A DNA stretch of 64,000 nt from Saksenaea vasiformis B4078 (lineage: Eukaryota > Mucoromycota > Mucoromycetes > Mucorales > Saksenaeaceae): assembly GCA_000697055.1 (NCBI GenBank), contig JNDT01001127.1:1-64000 (forward strand). Reading direction: 5' to 3'. Both the position numbers and the translations under genes were made by a program. The notes beneath the pieces were generated by a model. It was not told the origin of the DNA. It saw only the letters and a program-made list of their open reading frames with translations, and ran no database searches. Below, piece after piece: positions 31,291 through 43,705 of this stretch (position 1 is the stretch's first letter; each line of letters begins with the position of its first letter).

Positions 31291-33226
31291 TCAGGCATAT
31301 TGCTTCTGCACTTGGCTGGGCAATCCGAAGCCAGCATGTCCAGCACGCATCTTTTCATCCTTGACTTCGCCAAACATGAGCTCCACCTTATGTGCCTGCT
31401 TAAGTAAGGCTAACCGATCCGCGTGCGAGAAACCCTTGAACTCTTTTTGCGCTTCAGAAGACAGGCCAGTTACCAATAAAGCCACCTGAGAGTTCCCACG
31501 ACTTAAACCGTTGGAATAATACAGACTTACGATCCAGAGCAGGACCCACCAGATTAAAGGGATCAGCATTGACAGAACAAACGGGTAATATTCCTTGGGC
31601 TTCGTTCGATAGTGTGTTTTGAAAATCTCGCTACAGGAGACCCCATTAAAAGAAGTCCGAATGCTGCTGTCCGGAGTCGCTAGAGTAAAAGCAAGGCTCA
31701 TCGAAGCGAACGCTCTGTCGACAAAATTTTTCATGTCCCCAGAGGGACGAGATCTCATCAACTGATTCAGACCCGTTTCCTTGTCCTCGATCAGGATCCG
31801 CAACAGGCTGCGCTGAAGAGCATACGCAGTAACCATACTTGTGTCACCTTTTTGGCTACTCAGCGAATATATGTAGCTAGGGTCACTCAATTGATCGAAG
31901 TCGAATTGAATTGGTGTAGCGAATTGCTTCGTATATGTGAACTCTCCGTCGATGCGAACGAGGGTGAAATTGGCTAAGGATGACTGGAGCGTGCATTCGT
32001 ACACGACCGTCTTCGTTGATGGAAAGTCATCGGTCTCCTTTGCTACAAGCACAAAGTTTTGATCGCCAAATTGATTTCGTGTCGTAAATAAAGGGCAATC
32101 CCTACAGTCTTGTCTTGCGGTGCTTATCCGCATCAGATCGGAATACGTTCGGTTGCGCATGGATGCAGCATAAAACATATGCGGGTACGACCGGAATCCA
32201 CCTGAGTAATAGTGCTCGATAGTGGTAACGTTTCCATCGTCAGGATCTAATATTTGGGCCTGTGTTGAGCTATTTCTGCATTGAGACACAGAGAAAATGC
32301 CGGGGATATTGGGATAAGTACAGTTGTAGGAAGGGTCTCCACAATCATTCACTACTTGGAACGGCACCAATTGGAACGGTTCCTTATTAACTAACAGTAC
32401 TATGCTAGTTAGCGCGTTCTTAAGTATAAAATCGTTTTTCACAGTTATGCCAAGTGGATCCTATAAGGATACTCAGTACGGAAAAAAGCCTCTGGAACAT
32501 ATACCGAAGTGTCCGTCAAAAGTCTGCTAGTAACTGCCTTAGCAGCGGTTAACGCGGTCGTTCCACAAACTACATCTTGACTAGCTGGCGGTAGTAAGAG
32601 TTGCTGTGCGGAGGGTCCCACTGCGATTAAACCAAGATGAAATATAACTGCGGGAATCAGAATAAGGTCGAAACGAACTGCGTGCAGTACCCCAATGATT
32701 CCTTTACAACACGTGTCAGACATCTAATCAAAAATGGCGTTCCTTGGTTTTACCTCCAACACCACGAGTACAACCATCGTAGACATCTAGCAACGATAGT
32801 TTTCCTCCTTGTTCCATTCTTGTCCATTTGTATTCTGACAAAGCACTGCGAAATATTGTCAACTTATGTCTACGCAGATGTGACAACGGCTGCTTACAAA
32901 GTGATTCCCCCAGCAAGAAACATCTTTGCGAGTGCTGTAATTAGTGCCAATAACACCGGTATTGGTATCCCACTTATAGTGGTTGCGAAAGGCTTTTTAT
33001 CAGCTGTAATAAATATGTATATCATTACACCCAAAAGAGCGCATGTAATAATAATGTTAAGTACGGGGAGAGCTATGACGTAGAGGATCTCTCTGCTGGC
33101 GACTGGCTCTCTTGATATCGCACTGTCTGTCGTCTGAACGGCTGATTCTCCCTCTGCAAGGGTTGGCGATGTGCATTGCTCATTTTCCCTAGGTAAAAGG
33201 TTTGTTGCTACCTCCTCTTCTTGCAT
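31291..33226 (-). CDS. Multi-pass membrane protein with large extracellular domain, paralogue A
   Basis: Minus-strand exons 33226-32898, 32845-32754, 32701-32505, 32460-31291 join to 595 residues. Layout: polar N-terminus; two hydrophobic helices near residues 47-110 (ILYVIALPVLNIIITCALLGVMIYIFI; VLLALITALAKMFLAGGITFAL); SEYKWTRMEQGGKLSLLDVYDGCTRGVGG, the best conserved segment; a third helix (LILIPAVIFHLGLIAVGP); about 300 residues with many N-glycosylation sites and cysteines, so probably outside the cell; a last helix (FVLSMLIPLIWWVLLWIVSLYYS); and a cytosolic tail. The topology and the SEYKW...YDxCTRG segment recall fungal DUF3176-type proteins, but I would not assign that family firmly. 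Function unknown. Its start faces a related plus-strand gene across about 2 kb. Confidence 0.8.
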
Positions 33227-35300
33227 CTTGATCGAAACAAAAGAAGAAGGGTAACGTGATCTAATCGGTTTTTAAGCTTTCTTGGATAACAATGTTACAC
33301 AGTATATATGGCCGTTTTGAATTGACATCACATATACGCATACTCGAGGACAGATCACGAAGGAAGAGTGATCCGTTGTTTGTTTTCCCTTTGTTGGTGT
33401 AGATATATTTATTTACATGCTTCAAAGTATTATAAGCAAGGAGGTTTTCGTTGTCGTATGGTGTGGCGTAGATTAAGACAATTGCTTGAAAAAGAATGTT
33501 ACGACTACGTATCTCAGGCTGGTACAACTGCGACATACACACTAGTTTTCATATGTTCCCATAGTGACAGCGTATAACTGCAGCATGTACACTAGTTTTG
33601 TTCCACGTTTACTATCATGAAAATCGTCTCTCGCTGTTAATATCTTCACCTTATTCCAGCTGTGTAGATCCCAATTCCAACCCCTAACCATCTGATCTGC
33701 GGCTTCAAAGCCAATGTACAAATGTGTTTTTCCGTGTAGGTACTGTGCCAAAAAAAAAAAAAAAAAAAGGTGACCAGTATCGCAGATCAGCTTTCATGCC
33801 ATCCCGATTTTGTCAACACAGCTCAGCGCAGGTCCAGTAGCATGATGTACATAATGTGGGCCTTTTACCTTGGTTTTCAACGCCCAAGGAAAGCTACTGT
33901 ATACCAGGCAACTGATAAATGATGGTGATAGGTACCCTGAGGAAAGGCAAAGATCACGCTGGTAGAAAGAGCAAACTCTGGACAACAGTATTTCACTTCC
34001 AAATTTCTTGAGAGGTCCACTTAAACCGACCCGCGGCTTGTAGAGCAATACCTTGCACTACCGCACATCCACCGAAATTACTCCAAATCTTATCGATTTC
34101 CGAGCCGGGAAGCTTGGTATGTCTCCTAAGAAGAAGGTTTTCGTTGCCTCGAGATCTTGCAATATCAACGGGAAAAGTAGTTAAGGTTATGGATACGCAT
34201 ATTTCTTGTCTTGTCTTCCGTCATACTCGCGGTTCGTACTCCTTAAAGCGCTCTTGGCTGTGGAGATTTATACGTTAAAGTAGTGTTAAGTAGATGCTGT
34301 TCCAGATTCTGAGGAACTTCTTGCTCCGCTGGACCGAGATTCGGAAATCTGTTCATTTTCTGAAGACTACCATTTCAAGTCTTTGATCAAGGCTGGGTTT
34401 AACAAAGGGCTTATTCCGATGTACCTTATTACATTCGCATCTCTGTCTCCTGTGCATATCAATAGTTTTCGGCGACTGTGGTGCCATCATATCAGTACGC
34501 CGTATTACATATCTTCCTATTTCGGGAGTTTGACCTCTTCTGCTGCAGCAGTTTCATTTAACGATACCATGTGAATTATATTCGATTAATGGACAAATCC
34601 TTACCGTCACCTTAGGCAAACCTTCCCTCGATCGAAGATGCAAAGTTGGCTACTCGTATACATGATACGCCGCTTCCTTCTTGGCCTGATCCAGTTTCAT
34701 CTTTGGGGTTTACTGCTTTTCACATAATTTGACTTTTCTTTATGTACTACGCCTTATAATTACTGTGCCATTCTCAAAATGTACATTTTGGATAAGATAC
34801 ATCTTAAAAAGCTATGATTCTGTAATTGTGCCCTCTCCACCCCATCTAACTGCTCTAACAGCAGCTATAGTTCAGTATCCACATTAGCCCAGAAGCCACC
34901 CATCGTTGCCGAGGGTCGTCCTAAGCTTATCATGTCCTTGTGATTTGGTGGAACTATAGCGTATGGTCTCTATTTAGAGTTAAATCAACGTCGTTTTGTG
35001 TTGCACTCTCAAAGAGGAACCTAGAGAAGTCTAAAATAAGCCATCCAGTCATTGCAATATGCCAGATTGATATATATCTACCAAAGCTGCAAAATAAAAT
35101 GCTTTGTGGAGAGAAGTAACCATGGCTCATTTCAACTGTGGCTGTGTTTTTAATTTATCAAGCTTAGGAATACGCGTTAGTCTGCTTCCGCTTTGTGTCA
35201 CATAATGGCAGGAGGCGCTTGAGTTTGTACTACTGCGACGTACATTTACTCTTTAGGGCGCAGATTTTCCTTCAAGCGTCCTTCTCTTATTCCTGATTTC
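33227..35300. other. 2.1-kb divergent spacer between the two membrane-protein paralogues
   Basis: Probably holds both promoters. Contains a 19-base A run at 33750-33768. No supported gene: a plus-strand frame around 34290-34574 has a coding-like stretch (DSEELLAPLDRDSEICSFSEDYHF) but no start, partner exon or similarity. Confidence 0.5.
33750..33768. repeat. Poly(A) homopolymer, 19 nt
   Basis: Uninterrupted A run inside the divergent spacer. It could be the tail of an old retroposed copy, but I see no target-site duplication. Confidence 0.85.
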
Positions 35301-37641
35301 ATGCCCGATACACCACAAAGTCCCCATTCGGGGAATATATGCACGCCGTCAGTCGACCTCGAGAATGAACAACGTTGTGATAGTCAACAGGGAGTTGTTA
35401 AAGAAGAAACAGAGGCGCCTCAGCAACGAGCATTTGATGAGGAGGAAGTATCCCGAAACAAACCAGAAGATGGCCCAGATTTACGAAGGAACAACAGTAG
35501 TCAGACTACACTAAAAAATGGGGATAACAGCTCTCTGGATGATGCTTCTCTCTGGGTAAGCGGACGGAAGCCATCAAACCACGTTAACTCACCCTGGCGG
35601 ACAGTACCAACACAAAAGGTCTCTCTCTTCTTTCTTACAATTGATTACTCTGCCTTTTCTTAATATTATTTGTACACTTGTTCTTATGGGAGTTCTGATC
35701 TATGTATACGCCTCAGCAAACATGAAACCTGTGGATTATCACATGGCGGGCATGTCAGTTCCCACATTGGTCTCCCTACTTACTACCATCTTGAAGATGT
35801 TTATTGCTGGTGGGATTGGCTAGTAAGCAGAAGTAATGCAAAGTGCGTTCGAGGCAAGACTAACTGTCAAAATAGTGCATTGTCAGAATATAAGTGGGTG
35901 AGTAGAATAGGAAAAGTTGTAGCTTATTGGATACCTTTGCATGGTACATTTCACTATGTTTCTGACGTTTCCCACATCAGATACGCTTACAGCGTGACGG
36001 CGGCGAACTATCTCTGCTCGACACCTATGATGCATGTACGCGAGGCGTTGGCGGTCTGTATCCTGGACCGACACACAACAAAGACTCTAACAACCTATAT
36101 TTGATTATGAAGGCATCCTGCGCGTTATCGGTTCACTATTGAGAGTTGATTTTGTATTGATCCCTGCCATCTTGTTTCAATTCTTTATCATCGCTATGGG
36201 GCCTGTTTCTCAACAAATTTTAAATGGCAACTTCTTTAACGATACAGAATTCTGTCTTCCGGGAGCCACACTGATGAACAACAACTATGAAAGAGCTGAT
36301 ATGACAGGGATCGGAATCCTACGCGACATGTCTCGCGTTAAAGGCCTTATACAAGAATATTTTGTCATAATGGCACTGCAGGAGATCGGACAACAGTATC
36401 CTCTGAGCACTTTGAAAGCCTTTTGTGACTCTCCGGCTAATAAATGCATCTTCGAGAATATTCCAGTGCTTCACATAGGAATGGATTGTCAGCCAGCCTC
36501 CCTAAATACAAGAGTTATTGACTCAGCAAACGGCAACGTTACAACGGTAGACAGTCTACTTGGGATCAGTACACCTTCACTTACGTATGGCCCCGAGAGA
36601 TTACGCCGTATGCTGCCGCAGTATTATTACGCCGAATCCATGCTCGGTCGAACACACTGGGACCTAGAAAGGTTAGCGTCCAACACCAATACGACATTCC
36701 GTCCCGGCGTACGCAGTTTACTTGGCGATCAAACGTTTGTACTTGCTGCTTCCAATGGGACAGTAAAGCCTGAAGAGGCTACGGAAAGTCGGACGCTTGT
36801 TTATCAATGTACCCTTAAATCGTACTTGAACAGTACGCATATTAATTACCGTGTCAACAATATCGATGTAGTTCCAATGAAAATGACACCACTCACAATT
36901 GATTACGATTATCTCAGTAATAACGTCTCTTTGCAGAAATTGATCGGTCCAAATAAGATACCACCAAGCGTCTTAGACGGTGGTCCAAAGGGCAATTACA
37001 CGATGATAAATGCCTACGGGGTACAACTCAGCGTGATGAAGGCATTGACAACTCTACAGGTTGATATCACCCTTGCCTCTAGTGCGTTCGCGGCAACGAA
37101 GATCTCTAGTACTTTCGGCGACCTGTCGTTTCCAGCCCTCCGAAAAGTATTTGGCGTATCGATTTTTGACTTTCTTCAGGAATGGATGAAGCAATTAGGA
37201 CTTCACACGGCTTTTTCAGCTCCATACCCAACAAACCATGCGGTGGGCACCATGGGAAAATCTTGTTGGAATATTCCTCAACTGTATAACATCAAGCCAC
37301 AACAGTACTTGGGTGTGGTGCTTTCTTTCCTCGTTCCACTGGTTTGGTGGGCCAGCATCTGGCTCATCAGTATATATCAAGCCAACGGTCTGTCGCGTGG
37401 AAATTCTCAGATTGCATTACTTGCAACTGGCCTTACTGAAGCAGCACGGCAGAAACTTGGTGAATATTCGCACGCTGGACAAGGAACGCTTTTCAGCAGA
37501 GCTAGAAAAATCAATGTCTATTTTGGTGAGAAAATGACTGTAGACGGTCAACCTAGTCGTGTTGCCTTCGGATTGAAAGAAGAAGGATTTAGTACGTTGC
37601 GTTACAGGCGTAGATCGCTTGATCAACAAGAGAATACTTAA
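35301..37641 (+). CDS. Multi-pass membrane protein with large extracellular domain, paralogue B
   Basis: Exons 35301-35555, 35605-35822, 35876-35897, 35981-36053, 36113-37641 join to 698 residues. It has the same plan as the minus-strand neighbour: a longer acidic N-terminus (about 90 residues), two helices (LPFLNIICTLVLMGVLIYVYA; VSLLTTILKMFIAGGIGYAL), the segment SEYKW...GGELSLLDTYDACTRGVGG, a third helix (FVLIPAILFQFFIIAMGP), a large glycosylation-rich domain, a last helix (YLGVVLSFLVPLVWWASIWLISIY) and a tail sharing NGLSRGNSQIALLATGL with paralogue A. Two introns lie at identical positions and phases in both genes. The third exon is only 22 nt. Extra introns near the N-terminus and after SEYKW are specific to this copy. 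Function unknown. Confidence 0.8.
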
Positions 37642-38762
37642 CACATATACCTGTCCTTTTTCTTTTTCTTGTGTCCCTGTTTGCTTTCTGAGCTTCAAAT
37701 ATTGCATTGCCAGCGACCTGTTTATCTGGAAAACTTTATCCGTTTTGAACGCAGTGCAGCTTCCTTATGACACATCACCAAGGTGCCTGTTGAAATCGGG
37801 CCACTCTCTAAAGTAGTTTTAAAAAGGAGTTAAGGAAACCATACTGGAAAAGGATACGTGTCGTGCTGAGGAACTGCGTGTATTTTGGAAAATCAAAAAG
37901 AAGTCTTTTCTTCTATCGGACCGATCGGCATTCTCCCTGCACGAAGCATGCAGCCATTCTAAAATAAAAAGGGAAAAAAAGATAAAAATAAGAACGGAGA
38001 AATGTGGATGAAGCTGCCATTGTTCGTGCTGTCGTTACCGAGACAACATGTTTACTTAACAATAAGTTTCGATCAGAATGGTCTGAAAATAAGAAAAAAG
38101 TTTACGTTGCATGACTGTCGGATGACACTTTTTGCACAACCTAACGGTGTTTCAGTTTTTCCAAGCAGACTGACTTGTTTGCACGTTTGCGTGCCGCATA
38201 GATTAAACTTGAATCAAATGGTCTATATTGTCCGTGAACCACCATATGAATGCAAAATAGAGATGCCCGCCTCCTTGCATACCACTCCATCCAGATCGCC
38301 TAAAATACTTTTTCCGTACATGATTTGGTCATTGTGACCTATGACTTCATCGCGGAAACCATATTTAGCTGACCTGTTCGCTTGTATCGCCTGATGACTG
38401 GTCTAGCATGTTAAAAAATGCCCATAACCATTTTTATCACTGTAAAAGCCCTCTTTCAACAATAGCAAACGCTTTGCAATGCAAGATGACAGTCATTGAT
38501 TGCTATATTTAGCTGAAAGTTTCTTGGGTTCAATGGTGCACCTAAATGGATAACAGAACCCAGCAATCGAAACATGCCTAATCTTTTCTTTTGTATCTAC
38601 TTTTACATTATACTTGCCTGCTTGGCATTTTCTGGAATATTTTTAGTACGGAATCACTGCTGAGTAGGACAAAGTTATTCACCTTTTCGGGAAATGTCTG
38701 AGCGCCTAATTTTTAATATAAAACTGCATCTGTCAAATTCCTCCTCTCCCTCGTTATCAAAC
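37642..38762. other. Intergenic region, no supported gene
   Basis: An uninterrupted plus-strand frame at 38002-38337 (111 codons) has no family resemblance, start context or exon structure and is probably chance. The end of the region should hold the promoter of the Kre9/Knh1-like gene. Confidence 0.5.
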
Positions 38763-39300
38763 ATGTTCAAGTTCTCTGTACTCTTTTTCCTATTCGCTCT
38801 CCTTTCGGCAGCTTCTGCTATCGTGTGGAACGCTCCGATGTAAATACATGCAACTGTACCTCTGTACATCTTACTCACTTGCTTCTGATTAGTACTTACC
38901 CACAAGCCGGAACCAGATGGCGCGCTGGAAAATCCTATACTGTGAAGTGGGAAACAACAGTTATGGGTGAAAAAATCCCAGAGGGTGTTTCGTAAGTGGC
39001 GTCGAATGTCTCCATGGGCTGCGGCTAACGCTAAATCTGACTAGTGGCACACTCAAACTTGGTTACTTGGAAGATGGTTCGATAAATGAGCACTTAAGTA
39101 AGTACTTCTTTCATGCATCCATGAGTAGTCTCACATTATGTTCAACCTTAGAGTGGGATCTGGCTTCTGGCTTCCCATTGAACAAGGGATCTACTACCAT
39201 TACTCTCCCCAAGGATCTCACAACAAAGAGAAGTTACATCCTTGTCCTTATGGGTGACTCCGGAAACGCATCTGAGAAGTTTACTATTGTTGCCAAATAA
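38763..39300 (+). CDS. Small secreted Kre9/Knh1-like protein
   Basis: Exons 38763-38839, 38893-38991, 39045-39097, 39152-39300 join to 125 residues. Residues 1-19 (MFKFSVLFFLFALLSAASA) are a clear signal peptide. The mature part is one Ig-like beta domain of the Kre9/Knh1 type: IVWNAPITYPQAGTRWRAGKSYTVKWETT, GTLKLGYL, GFPLNKGSTTITLPKDL, YILVLMGDSGNASEKFTI. Such domains occur in cell-wall and beta-glucan-associated proteins. Unlike many relatives it has no Ser/Thr-rich stalk or GPI tail, so it is probably freely secreted or wall-bound. Its stop lies 196 nt from the stop of the convergent sulfatase. Confidence 0.8.
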
Positions 39301-39496
39301 CTGTAAAATTGCCTTACATAGCCCATTGTGTTGTATATAGCCAATTCGTATAGTTTACGGTTATTTGTGAATACTTATACCAATCTGGTTTATTCCAAAG
39401 TGAATTTGCACGTCAAATGAAATAAACCCCACACATATCATGTATTTCTATCCTTTTTTGTTTTGCCACCTATGGATTCATGTGGATGTCCAGCTA

Positions 39497-41942
39497 TTAT
39501 GACCCAAATTCGTAGAAACCATACTGAGACCAATCCGTGGTGTCATTTGTAAGCTGTGAAGGCACAGGGACAGCGTGCTCTTCAAGATCGTCTCCCGGGA
39601 CAGACTGACCCACAGGGTCTGACGGTTTAGGCACGCATTTGAACAAGTCAACAACGTTCTTTGGTGCCTGTCTCTCTATTTTCGTGATGGGAGTCCGTTT
39701 TGACGAAAAAGCCACCTGGGATAGTTTGATTTCTTCAGCGGTAGTTTGACTACGGATAAGAGGATTCCCATGAACTATGCCCTCGTTTTGTGCATCATAA
39801 TAGTTCAGGCACTCCTTGAACGAGACTTTTTCAAATTGTTCGTAATACAGATCATACTAATAGAAGCGCATTCAGTAGACCGCCACAGTTCGCTGCTTTT
39901 TATATTTACCTTTTTGTTTAGCGCATCTGCAAGCGTCTTTACGCTATCATCGGTTGGATGAAGCAAGCGCCAAGGATCCCGACATGTCTCAGCCCGGCAA
40001 GTTTTCAGTACTGTCAACAGCGCGTCCAAACGATTGAGAAGCTGCGCATGCACTTGGTTGTACACATTTCTTGTTTCGTAAGGATCCTGTTTCAGGTCAT
40101 AGAGCTCATGCTCCCCCGTACACCAAACAGCATACATCCCTATGTTACATATGTATTTGTTTAGTTACGTTCCATTCTTCGCAGGCGGTGCCACATACAG
40201 TTATAGGTTTCAGAGATGACACGTAATGTTTTGTACGTATTAGGGCCTGCGCTTGCAACTTCGGGATAGACTCTAGATGTAATAGGATGAATACGTGCAG
40301 ACTTTTTAGAAAAGAAAAAATGGAATCGTACTCAGGCAGATCAGTGGCTGACCAGAATTCGACAGCAAAACTCTCCAGCGCTACAGGATTTTGATGGTTT
40401 GCAAGCTCTTTTGTAAGGGGAATGACACCGCCATCCACCCACTCCGGTACATGATGGTATCCCTTGGCCAAAGCCAAAAAGGTCGGGGCCAGGTCATGGT
40501 GTGCACTGACGACGTCGCTAATTTTACCTTTCGGTACACCAGGCCCTCGCACAACAAATGGTACGCTACGTAGTACCAGTAAACGGCCTGCTTGGAATAC
40601 TGCATAGAACTCACTTGATATCTTCCTCCATGTTTCCACATTTTCCTGGATAGGAACGATGCTGTCCAATGTGATAGCTAGGGAATCTGTCAGCAAGGCA
40701 GTTGCTGGAACATGTCTTTGTCCTTACCCATTGTCTGAACTGTATACGATGTAGGTATTGTCAAGTTTCTGTTGCCGACCCAGTTCCTCAATTATTGTCC
40801 CCACCATCTCATCCACTGCTTGAAGAGCTCTCAAACGATTGCGATACATTTCGTCAAATTCTTCAATACGAGACTCGTTAAACTGCGGCAAATCCTTCCA
40901 AAACGACGCCGTTTTGCCTTGCTGACGTGGATTAAAGTTTGGCGTTCGAGGTACTATAGGCTAGGTGAGACATGACAGGATGTCATGGAATAAGTCTTAC
41001 TTTTAACATCTTTAAATAGATGAGCATGTCGTGCAGCTGGAACAGCAGGTTTTGTGATAAGCTGACCTCCAGCAATTTCGAATTCACCGTGCGGTGCCAT
41101 AGGTGCAACTTTCAATTGATTATTATTATCATCTGTTCGTTGTGTATATTCTTCTGAGCTTACCCCACAAAAAAAATGGTTTGTCAGAATCTTTTAGCTT
41201 CCTTAAAGCATCCCGTGCTTTGGCATGGATAACATCTGTTTGGTACTGGTCCTTATAATATACTGGCGCTTCACCATTGGCCGAGAAAACGGGTGTGTTA
41301 TAAATGTAAGTGTACGGATCTACGAGTTGATCTGTAGTAGAAAGAAGATGTCAGAGTAAGTTATCTACGTTTAGAGCGATATGACCTTGGTAATCGAACC
41401 TACTCAGAGAAAGTTATACCTATATTTCCTTACGCTGATGCAGATACTTACCCTTTAGGGACCGGTTTGTTGCAATTGTTTACACTATACTGGTTCATAA
41501 GCTTGCCGATATAATGTGTAGAATATCCTGCTTTTTGCAACCAAATCGGTAGATAATCGTCACCGAGCTTCAACCTGTTGAATCTATCATATCCGCCATA
41601 AGGCGGGCTCACGTCGGTAATACTTTTTTTTATCGCTTTAGCATCCAAAATCCTAAGCAACGGTTCTTACTTTGTATTGTGAGCGTATTGACCCCGTAAG
41701 AGGCCTACTCGACTAGGGCAGCAAACTGCGATTGTGGCGTAGTGATTACGATGAAGTGTGCCTTGCTGGACTAGATGTTTTTGGAGATTTGGCATATAGT
41801 CGAGTGACTGAAGTCTTGCATCTTGATCATCCGTAAAGATAAAGACGATATTGGGCTTGTTCGGTTCTTCTTGTATGGTGGCTGAGACATGTAAAGCCTG
41901 TAAAACAAAACCTATTGCTGCAGTAACTTGAATAAGCTTCAT
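39497..41942 (-). CDS. Secreted sulfatase (arylsulfatase / N-sulfoglucosamine type)
   Basis: Hydrolyses sulfate esters. Eleven minus-strand exons (41942-41671, 41622-41452, 41399-41386, 41331-41164, 41108-41001, 40953-40728, 40686-40615, 40565-40332, 40272-40199, 40139-39910, 39856-39497) join to 642 residues. A signal peptide (MKLIQVTAAIGFVLQALHVSA) is followed by NIVFIFTDDQD with the metal-binding Asp pair, then CCPSR at 74-78, the C-x-P-S-R motif whose Cys74 becomes formylglycine. Later come GKLMNQY, APHGEFE, SSDNGF...HIGQHR (metal-binding Asp/Asn) and VPFVVRGPGV. The C-terminal part has WCTGEHELYDLKQDP, usual in this family. An upstream in-frame ATG (41954) would only add four residues. 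The third exon is 14 nt. The acidic C-terminal tail of about 100 residues is not family-typical. Confidence 0.9.
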
Positions 41943-43168
41943 TTTTTCGGGCAAAAGATGTAATAGAAATGAAAATCTCGATTTCCTAGGTTTAAATTAA
42001 AGGTTACGGCAGAAGAAAAGTGGATGTCGCCATTCACTAAACGTTACACAAGAACACACAAGATACATAACGTACGTTTGAATAAATGCAGGAGCTGCAT
42101 AGATAGGCGTGTGAGAAGCAGAGTGCATCTTTATTGACTTTTAATGATCCATGACAGTTACTTGACATCGTTAAGAACCTCCTTTTTGCGGTAGCAAACG
42201 TTCAGATAAAGCGAATATGACGAAATCGGTTGGTCGGTTGATGCCATATTGTACATCCGCTTATCGCATACAGAGATGGGCTGTATTGGATTGGTCTTCT
42301 CACACACAGCCGATCCTCGGCGCTTTGTATGTATTGCAGTTGGCAACTTATCGAAGCAGCGTTTTTTCTGCTTTTGGCGGATAAACATGGCCGAAGCAGG
42401 TCATAGTTACGGTAACATCTCTATCTCCCCGCCCACTGTCTGTTCTGAACATCTTCATGAATCTCCTTCTTGTCCAGGACACTGTTCCCTCGAGGCCGTC
42501 AGTATAGTTTAATTACCTTATTACTGTTCTGTCTGTTGGAACCGTAATTCCCGTATCCTGTAAACGTCAGTGCGTCCCATGACGGTTTTCAATCTTTCTG
42601 TTTTTTTTTTATTTTTTTATTTTTTTTTTTTTTTTGCTAACGGCCATAAAAGAATGCGTACAGTACTTAGGACAGCTCATCACGTACAAGAACAGTTGGG
42701 AAGAGATGCCACTTAATCATCAAATTGACTTCACCCATTGTAACTATGTCACCACGATAATGACGACTCTTATTTGTCTCTACCCTTTCCCTCATATTTT
42801 CTGGCGAGATAATCAGACTCTCAATCTAATTCTATTTTCCGCCCCAACATGAAAAAAAGCGAAACGTACAATATGTCTCTTAGATACATGTCCGTAAAGA
42901 TTTGCTTAACCTTGCTGATACATGTACCCATCAAAAATGAAGTGCTGTCATTGCAGAACTGTAATAAATGTCCTTGAGTCTGATACCATCATCGCATACA
43001 TCAATTTGCTGCATCCATAGCTTCGCTGATTGATCCATAGATGCGTGCGTATATTAACAGAATCCAGCTCTATAGGGATGGAGTATGTATCATCTAGTGG
43101 AAAATGATTCGTGTACAGGAATCGGTGCTTTTTTCTAGTAGAGGCGTTTAAATGACAGGGTGTTTCGT
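41943..43168. other. Intergenic region with T-rich tract
   Basis: Contains the sulfatase promoter at the left and the uS12m 3' flank at the right, plus a T-rich tract at 42601-42635. The frame at 42249-42512 has no recognisable features. No gene called. Confidence 0.55.
42601..42635. repeat. T-rich homopolymer tract
   Basis: 33 T with two isolated A interruptions. Confidence 0.85.
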
Positions 43169-43705
43169 TCAGTTTTTGGTTGGCTTCTTGGCTATAACAT
43201 CATGTATTTAGCATCACGTCCTATTCTCTTTCCGCCGTGACTTACTTCCGTATTTCGATCGACTAGTTGTACGTGTTGCAACACCTTGAAGATCCAGAGC
43301 ACCACGCACTAAGTGATAACGTACACCGGGAAGATCAGGCACACGACCACCACGCACCAATACAACAGAATGCTCTTGCAAATTATGTCCTTCACCGGGA
43401 ATGTATGCGGTGACAACTCTTCCATTGGTTAACTTCACACGGGCAACCTTACGTACGGCAGAATTTGGCTTCTTTGGCTTGGTTGTGTACACTTTGTTAC
43501 AGACACCTTTTCGTTGATAGCAGCCTTCCAATGCTGGCGATTTACTGACAGGAGGTTTGGTCTTACGGGATTTGCGAATAACTTGATTCAACGTTGCCAT
43601 GCCTTGCTGTTGCTGCTGCATGAAGTTAGAAGTAATGCGTGTCGCGTTCGCGGTGGCCTGGGCAAATGGTTGCCATTGTGAGAAAAGTGAGCGTAACCCC
43701 AACAT
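43169..43705 (-). CDS. Mitochondrial ribosomal protein uS12m
   Basis: Small-subunit protein at the decoding centre of the mitochondrial ribosome. Minus-strand exons 43705-43246 and 43191-43169 join to 160 residues. The first 35 residues ([28 protein letters not shown]) act as a mitochondrial presequence, followed by the bacterial-type S12 core: [81 protein letters not shown]. Reading on past 43246 without splicing gives SRRKENRT; using the GTAAGT donor there and a 23-nt last exon restores the expected ending SKYGTKKPTKN, so I prefer the spliced model. The presequence and length distinguish it from the cytosolic uS12. Confidence 0.93.

Noticed and set aside
38002..38337. 111-codon plus-strand frame between two genes
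   Set aside because: No family, start context or splice structure.
43214..43245. uS12m ending SRRKENRT by reading through
   Set aside because: A GTAAGT donor and a 23-nt final exon give the conserved ending KYGTKKPTKN instead.
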